34,727 bases of DNA from JAFDZV01 sp966128725 (GTDB lineage Bacteria > Bacteroidota > Ignavibacteria > OLB7). Shown here one piece after another: positions 31,519 to 34,727 of this stretch. Numbering within the stretch: the first letter of the stretch is position 1; each line of letters opens with the position of its first letter. Where the stretch lies: the NCBI GenBank assembly GCA_966128725.1, contig CBHYLN010000048.1, positions 1-34,727 on the forward strand, read 5' to 3'. A program made the position numbers and the translations under genes. The notes below the pieces were generated by a model. It worked only from the letters and a program-made list of their open reading frames with translations. It was not told the origin of the DNA and did not search any database.

Positions 31519-31557
31519 GCGCCGGATACGGACGCAACCTTCCGGCGCGGTTGTGTC
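31519..31557. other. Two overlapping, mutually exclusive hairpins
   Basis: GCGCCGGA (31519-31526) pairs with TCCGGCGC (31541-31548). GACGCAACC (31531-31539), inside that loop, pairs with GGTTGTGTC (31549-31557) with one G-U. The two stems interleave with no linker between 31548 and 31549, so both cannot form fully at once. The element lies between the converging regulator and GlsB-type genes and may be a switchable or bidirectional terminator. No T-run follows. Confidence 0.5.
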
Positions 31558-31616
31558 AGGCCAGGGATGGTACAATGGGGCACGGCCGAGAGTTCAGCAA
31601 CAGCCCCATGATACGA

Positions 31617-31889
31617 TCACCGGTTGCTGCGCAGTATGCCGATCGTGCGCAACACGATGATCAACAGCACCGCTCCACCAATGCCAACCCCGAAGCGTGG
31701 CCAGTTCCACATGTTTTCGGGAACGTGATAATGAAACATCTTCTCGGCCAGGAAGCTGCCGATGGCAGCACCGCAAATGCCGATGAGGATGTTCCACAGG
31801 CATCCCATCTGATTGCTCGTCTTGGCGACGATGCTGGCTATCCAGCCAATGATCCCGCCCACTACGACGGTTACGATGAACGTGTACAT
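31617..31889 (-). CDS. GlsB/YeaQ/YmgE-family membrane protein
   Basis: This 90-residue protein has three hydrophobic segments: FIVTVVVGGIIGWIASIVA, CLWNILIGICGAAIGSFLA and FGVGIGGAVLLIIVLRTIGIL. The Gly-rich GGIIGWIAS and NILIGICGAAIGSF patterns are typical of the transglycosylase-associated (GlsB/YeaQ/YmgE) family of small, often stress-linked inner-membrane proteins. Their molecular function is not established. AGGAAG ends about 7 nt before the ATG at 31889, which fixes the start. It converges on the sigma-54 regulator gene. Confidence 0.9.
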   Translation of the reverse strand: MYTFIVTVVVGGIIGWIASIVAKTSNQMGCLWNILIGICGAAIGSFLAEKMFHYHVPENMWNWPRFGVGIGGAVLLIIVLRTIGILRSNR

Positions 31890-32148
31890 AGATCGCTTCC
31901 TGATTGGAACTGTGCGTACAGCCGAAAGATAATTGTTCGCGGGTACTTCGGTTGCTCGATTCGCAAACCGGCGCAACTATTTCGTACGGGCCGCCGGGCA
32001 TCGATCATGATACGGCGGGCAATGTTGGCGGCCAGCGTTACCGAAAGCCAATGCACCCTGGACGAAACCGGAACGCAATGCTGCCGACTGCGTCGAACGT
32101 GATGCACGCGATGGATCGCGCCCACGGCACCAAGCAACACATGCAGGC

Positions 32149-33270
32149 ATGAAGATTCTTGTTATCAACTGGCAGGACTGGACCAACCCACTTTCGGGCG
32201 GCGCCGAAACGCACCTGCGCGAGACGTTCGTGCGTGTTGCGGCAATGGGCCATCAGGTCACGCTGTTCTGTTCATCGTTCCCCGGCGCCCCGGCCGAAGA
32301 GCACCTCGACGGGATAACCATCGTGCGCCGTGGCGGCCGCAATACGTTCAACTTCGTGGTCCCGTTCTACTACCTCACGCGGTTTCGGCGCGAAGGTTTC
32401 GATGTGGTTGTCGACGACATCAACAAGATTCCGTTCTACACCCCGCTGTATGTGCGCCGTGCACTGGTTGGGCTCAGCCATCACTTCTTCGGCACGTCGA
32501 TTTTCCTCGAGGCTGGCAGAATCCGCGGAGGGTATGTGTATGCCTCCGAAGCGCTTGTTGACTGCATCTACCGGCGCACACCATTCCTGGTGGTATCGCA
32601 GTCAACGCTTGATGAGTTCGTTGCACGGGGCTTCCGTCGGGAGAACTTCACGCTGGCGATGAATTCGATCGACCACGAGCGCCTTCACCCAACCGGAGTG
32701 CCCAAAACGGCGCATCCAACGGTGGGGTATTTCGGCCGGTTGAAAAAGTACAAGAGCGTGGATCACGTGCTCCGCGCGTTCGCGCGCGTTCGCCAGCAGT
32801 TGCCAACCGCCGAGCTGGTTATCATAGGCCGGGGCGATTACCAGCCGCAGTTGCAGGCACTTGCCGCCGAGCTTGGTATTGCCGAGGCAACACGCTTCAC
32901 CGGTTTTGTCTCCGAGGAGGAAAAGCTCCGGCTGCTTCAGGAGTTGTGGGTTGTTGTCAACCCGTCGATGAAGGAAGGCTGGGGCATTGTGAACGTGGAG
33001 GCAAACGCCTGCGGCACACCGGCGATCGCCGCCGACAGCCCCGGCCTGCGCGACTCGGTGCGCCACAATGTTACCGGTCTGCTGTATCCGTATGGCGACG
33101 TGGATATGCTTACATCGCAGATCGCGATGATCCTGAGCGATGCGGAGCTTCGGGAACGCCTGCGCGAAAAGGCAATGGAATTCGCCCGGTCGATCACGTG
33201 GGAGGATACCGCACGGGCAACGGTTGAGGTTCTGCAGCAGGCTGTGAACAAGAAACGTGGAGGCACGTGA
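32149..33270 (+). CDS. GT4-family glycosyltransferase
   Basis: This 373-residue GT-B fold enzyme transfers sugar from an activated donor. The N-terminal domain starts with a Rossmann strand and the acceptor-side loop NPLSGGAETHLRETF; the C-terminal domain starts near TVGYFGRLKKYKSVDHVL and contains the EX7E motif Glu276/Glu284 (KEGWGIVNVE), then ACGTPAIAADSPGLRDSV. Retaining GT4 enzymes usually build surface polysaccharide, lipid-linked glycans or glycolipids; donor and acceptor are unknown. No signal peptide or membrane segment is present, so it is cytosolic or membrane-associated. No Shine-Dalgarno site is obvious (GCAGGC is near). Its TGA overlaps the sirtuin ATG by one base. Confidence 0.93.
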   Translation: MKILVINWQDWTNPLSGGAETHLRETFVRVAAMGHQVTLFCSSFPGAPAEEHLDGITIVRRGGRNTFNFVVPFYYLTRFRREGFDVVVDDINKIPFYTPLYVRRALVGLSHHFFGTSIFLEAGRIRGGYVYASEALVDCIYRRTPFLVVSQSTLDEFVARGFRRENFTLAMNSIDHERLHPTGVPKTAHPTVGYFGRLKKYKSVDHVLRAFARVRQQLPTAELVIIGRGDYQPQLQALAAELGIAEATRFTGFVSEEEKLRLLQELWVVVNPSMKEGWGIVNVEANACGTPAIAADSPGLRDSVRHNVTGLLYPYGDVDMLTSQIAMILSDAELRERLREKAMEFARSITWEDTARATVEVLQQAVNKKRGGT

Positions 33271-34013
33271 TGCGGATACCTGAGATCGTCATCAACCGGT
33301 TGGCCAACGCACGCCGCGTGGTGGTGTTCACCGGGGCGGGCGTTTCGGCCGAGAGCGGCGTGGCCACTTTTCGCGATAAGGATGGGCTGTGGTCGAAGTT
33401 CCGTCCGGAGGAACTGGCGAACGTGGAGGCCTTCCTTGCAAACCCGCAACGGGTGTGGGAGTGGTATCAGGCACGGCGCGCGGTAATGCTCGAGGCCAGG
33501 CCGAACGCCGGGCATTATGCCATTGCCGCGCTTGAATCCTTTGTCCCGGAGGTGAGCGTTATCACGCAGAACATCGACGGTCTGCACGCCGAGGCCGGCT
33601 CGTCGGAGGTGATCGAGCTGCACGGCAACATCCGGCGCAACTTCTGCCAGCAATGCAGGAAGCACTACGACATGCCCGAGCTGTTGCACGCCGAGCAGGT
33701 GCCCGTGTGCGAATGCGGTGGGAAGGTCCGGCCGGATGTGGTCTGGTTTGGCGAGAACCTGCCGAAGGAACAGTTCGCGTTGGCCGAGAAGCGCTCCAAG
33801 AACGCCACGGTGTTCCTGTCGGTGGGCACATCCGCGGTTGTGTATCCCGCGGCCGGCCTTCCAATCCTTGCCCACCGTCGCGGGGCGTTTCTCGTGGAAA
33901 TCAACCCCGAGGAAACGCCGCTTACGCCGTATGCCCATCAGAAGATTCCAAACCCCAGCGGTATGGCGCTTCCGGCAATCCTGGAGTTGCTGCGCCAGCG
34001 CACCGAAGCATAG
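33270..34013 (+). CDS. cobB: Sir2-family NAD-dependent protein deacylase (SIRT5/CobB type)
   Basis: This enzyme class removes acyl groups from lysines using NAD+. The 247 residues show GAGVSAESGVATFRDKDGLW (NAD binding), QNIDGLH, catalytic His118 in ELHGN, the zinc ligands Cys126, Cys129, Cys147 and Cys149 (CQQC, CEC), and VVWFGE. Tyr66 and Arg69 (YQAR) form the YxxR pair that in class III sirtuins favours succinyl and other acidic acyl groups; desuccinylase preference is therefore inferred. The ATG at 33270 has GGAGG 6 nt upstream and shares its A with the TGA of the glycosyltransferase gene; a GTG three bases earlier is less well spaced. Confidence 0.95.
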   Translation: MRIPEIVINRLANARRVVVFTGAGVSAESGVATFRDKDGLWSKFRPEELANVEAFLANPQRVWEWYQARRAVMLEARPNAGHYAIAALESFVPEVSVITQNIDGLHAEAGSSEVIELHGNIRRNFCQQCRKHYDMPELLHAEQVPVCECGGKVRPDVVWFGENLPKEQFALAEKRSKNATVFLSVGTSAVVYPAAGLPILAHRRGAFLVEINPEETPLTPYAHQKIPNPSGMALPAILELLRQRTEA

Positions 34014-34038
34014 GTTTCGGTGCGCTGACTACATCACC

Positions 34039-34727
34039 TCATCGCATGGCATCAAGCCTGGGATAGGCAGGCACGCTGGTTGCGAACGCGTAGTTCAGCA
34101 TCTTGTACACCAGCCGCGCTGTAAGCAGATCCGGATGCGTCAGGCCATGCACGGGTGCCAGTTCCACAACATCGAATCCTACGATCTTCTTTCCAGCGGC
34201 AATCAGCGTACGGAACACGTCGAGCGTTTCGGAGTACAGGAATCCATCGGGCTCCGGAGTGCCGGTAGCGGGCATCACGGCCGGATCGAAGTAATCAACA
34301 TCGAACGTCACGTACACCTGATCGCCAAGCGTATCCACCACGCTCTTCTGCCAATACTCGCCATGCACTCCACGCCGGATGGCGTTGGCGTAAAACGTGT
34401 GCACGCCGTTGTTCCTGATGAACTCCGCCTCCTCGCGGCACTGCGCCCGAATGCCCACCTGGGTGATGCGGGTTGGATCCATCACCTCGGCAACCCGCGC
34501 CGCGAAACATGCATGCGAGTACTTCGAGCCCTCGTACGTATCGCGCAGATCGGAGTGGGCATCGAAGTGCAGCAGGCTCATCGCGGGATACTTTTCCAGA
34601 TGCGCCAGGATCGGAGCCGTTGAGATTGTATGCTCGCCGCCCAGTGTCACCACGAACTTATCCTGCTCCAGCAGGCCCGTCACGGCCTTGCTGATCACGT
34701 CCACCGCCGTGCGCCCCGTGCGGTCGC
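34039..34727 (-). CDS. speB: Agmatinase/arginase-family ureohydrolase (5' end outside window)
   Basis: The last 228 residues are visible; roughly the first 70-80 lie beyond the window. The binuclear manganese ligands are all present: GGEHTIS, the HFDAHSDLRD cluster, and FDVDYFDPAVMP. The sequence GTPEPDGFLYSE and FDVVELAP match the agmatinase/SpeB subgroup (agmatine to putrescine and urea, polyamine synthesis) better than arginase. It converges on the sirtuin gene with 25 bp between stops. Substrate preference within the family is inferred. Confidence 0.9.
   Translation of the reverse strand, partial: DRTGRTAVDVISKAVTGLLEQDKFVVTLGGEHTISTAPILAHLEKYPAMSLLHFDAHSDLRDTYEGSKYSHACFAARVAEVMDPTRITQVGIRAQCREEAEFIRNNGVHTFYANAIRRGVHGEYWQKSVVDTLGDQVYVTFDVDYFDPAVMPATGTPEPDGFLYSETLDVFRTLIAAGKKIVGFDVVELAPVHGLTHPDLLTARLVYKMLNYAFATSVPAYPRLDAMR

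Noticed and set aside
31519..31557. Classical H-type pseudoknot
   Set aside because: The linker between the 3' arms is zero bases, too short to span an 8-bp stem, so alternative hairpins are the better reading.
1..34727. CRISPR array, prophage, integrative element or toxin-antitoxin pair
   Set aside because: No regularly spaced direct repeats, integrase, phage structural gene, transposase or recognisable toxin-antitoxin pair was seen; most genes are housekeeping or envelope functions.

Overview
The window reads as chromosomal DNA of a GC-rich member of the Bacteroidota/Chlorobi (FCB) group, possibly close to Kapabacteria. The basis is a large secreted protein with CARDB-like repeats of the kind exported by type IX secretion, an envelope protein with the propeller + carboxypeptidase-regulatory + OmpA-like layout of T9SS PorE, an archaeal-type prolyl-tRNA synthetase, and a DEAD-box helicase with a long basic tail. 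Aconitase, a 2-oxoacid dehydrogenase E2 and lipoyl synthase point to a heterotroph with a TCA-type metabolism. The phylum call is inference. No rRNA, tRNA, CRISPR array, integrase or transposase was seen.

Layout, left to right. 1-2022 (-): 3'-truncated secreted repeat protein. 2023-2580: gene-free divergent region with nested inverted repeats. 2581-6753 (+): Na+/solute symporter and a cytoplasmic GH15-like glycosidase, 9 bp apart, probably one uptake-and-cleavage unit. 6884-9844 (+): tripeptidyl-peptidase-II-like subtilase lipoprotein, closed by a strong hairpin. 9955-11994 (+): UvrD/PcrA-type helicase. 12070-15004 (-): proS, CAP-domain lipoprotein and MarR regulator, with a structured gene-free stretch between proS and the CAP gene. 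15407-18196 (+): acnA, ending at a 15-bp hairpin shared with the converging rhomboid gene. 18302-23067 (-): rhomboid protease, DUF6265-like protein, AraC-type regulator and DEAD-box helicase. 23240-25954 (-): E2 acyltransferase followed by lipA, with a terminator behind it. 26220-29285 (-): PorE-like protein, stand-alone Smr protein and nadA. 29286-30069: large gene-free region. 30070-31473 (+): sigma-54 response regulator. 31617-31889 (-): GlsB-type membrane protein. 32149-34013 (+): GT4 glycosyltransferase and sirtuin, overlapping by one base. 34039-34727 (-): 5'-truncated agmatinase.

Genes that plausibly work together are E2 + lipA (lipA installs the cofactor E2 needs), symporter + glycosidase, and GT4 + sirtuin (translationally coupled, function link unknown).

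The least explained part is 29560-29895. Two hairpins with unrelated 7-bp stems show the same ten-base loop word. They lie between a sigma-70-like promoter and a GC-rich hairpin with a T-run, all on the minus strand. This looks like a small RNA of about 215 nt with anti-Shine-Dalgarno-like loops. On the other strand the same element reads as a 17-codon ORF with a near-perfect ribosome binding site. A second candidate structured RNA lies at 13362-13548.
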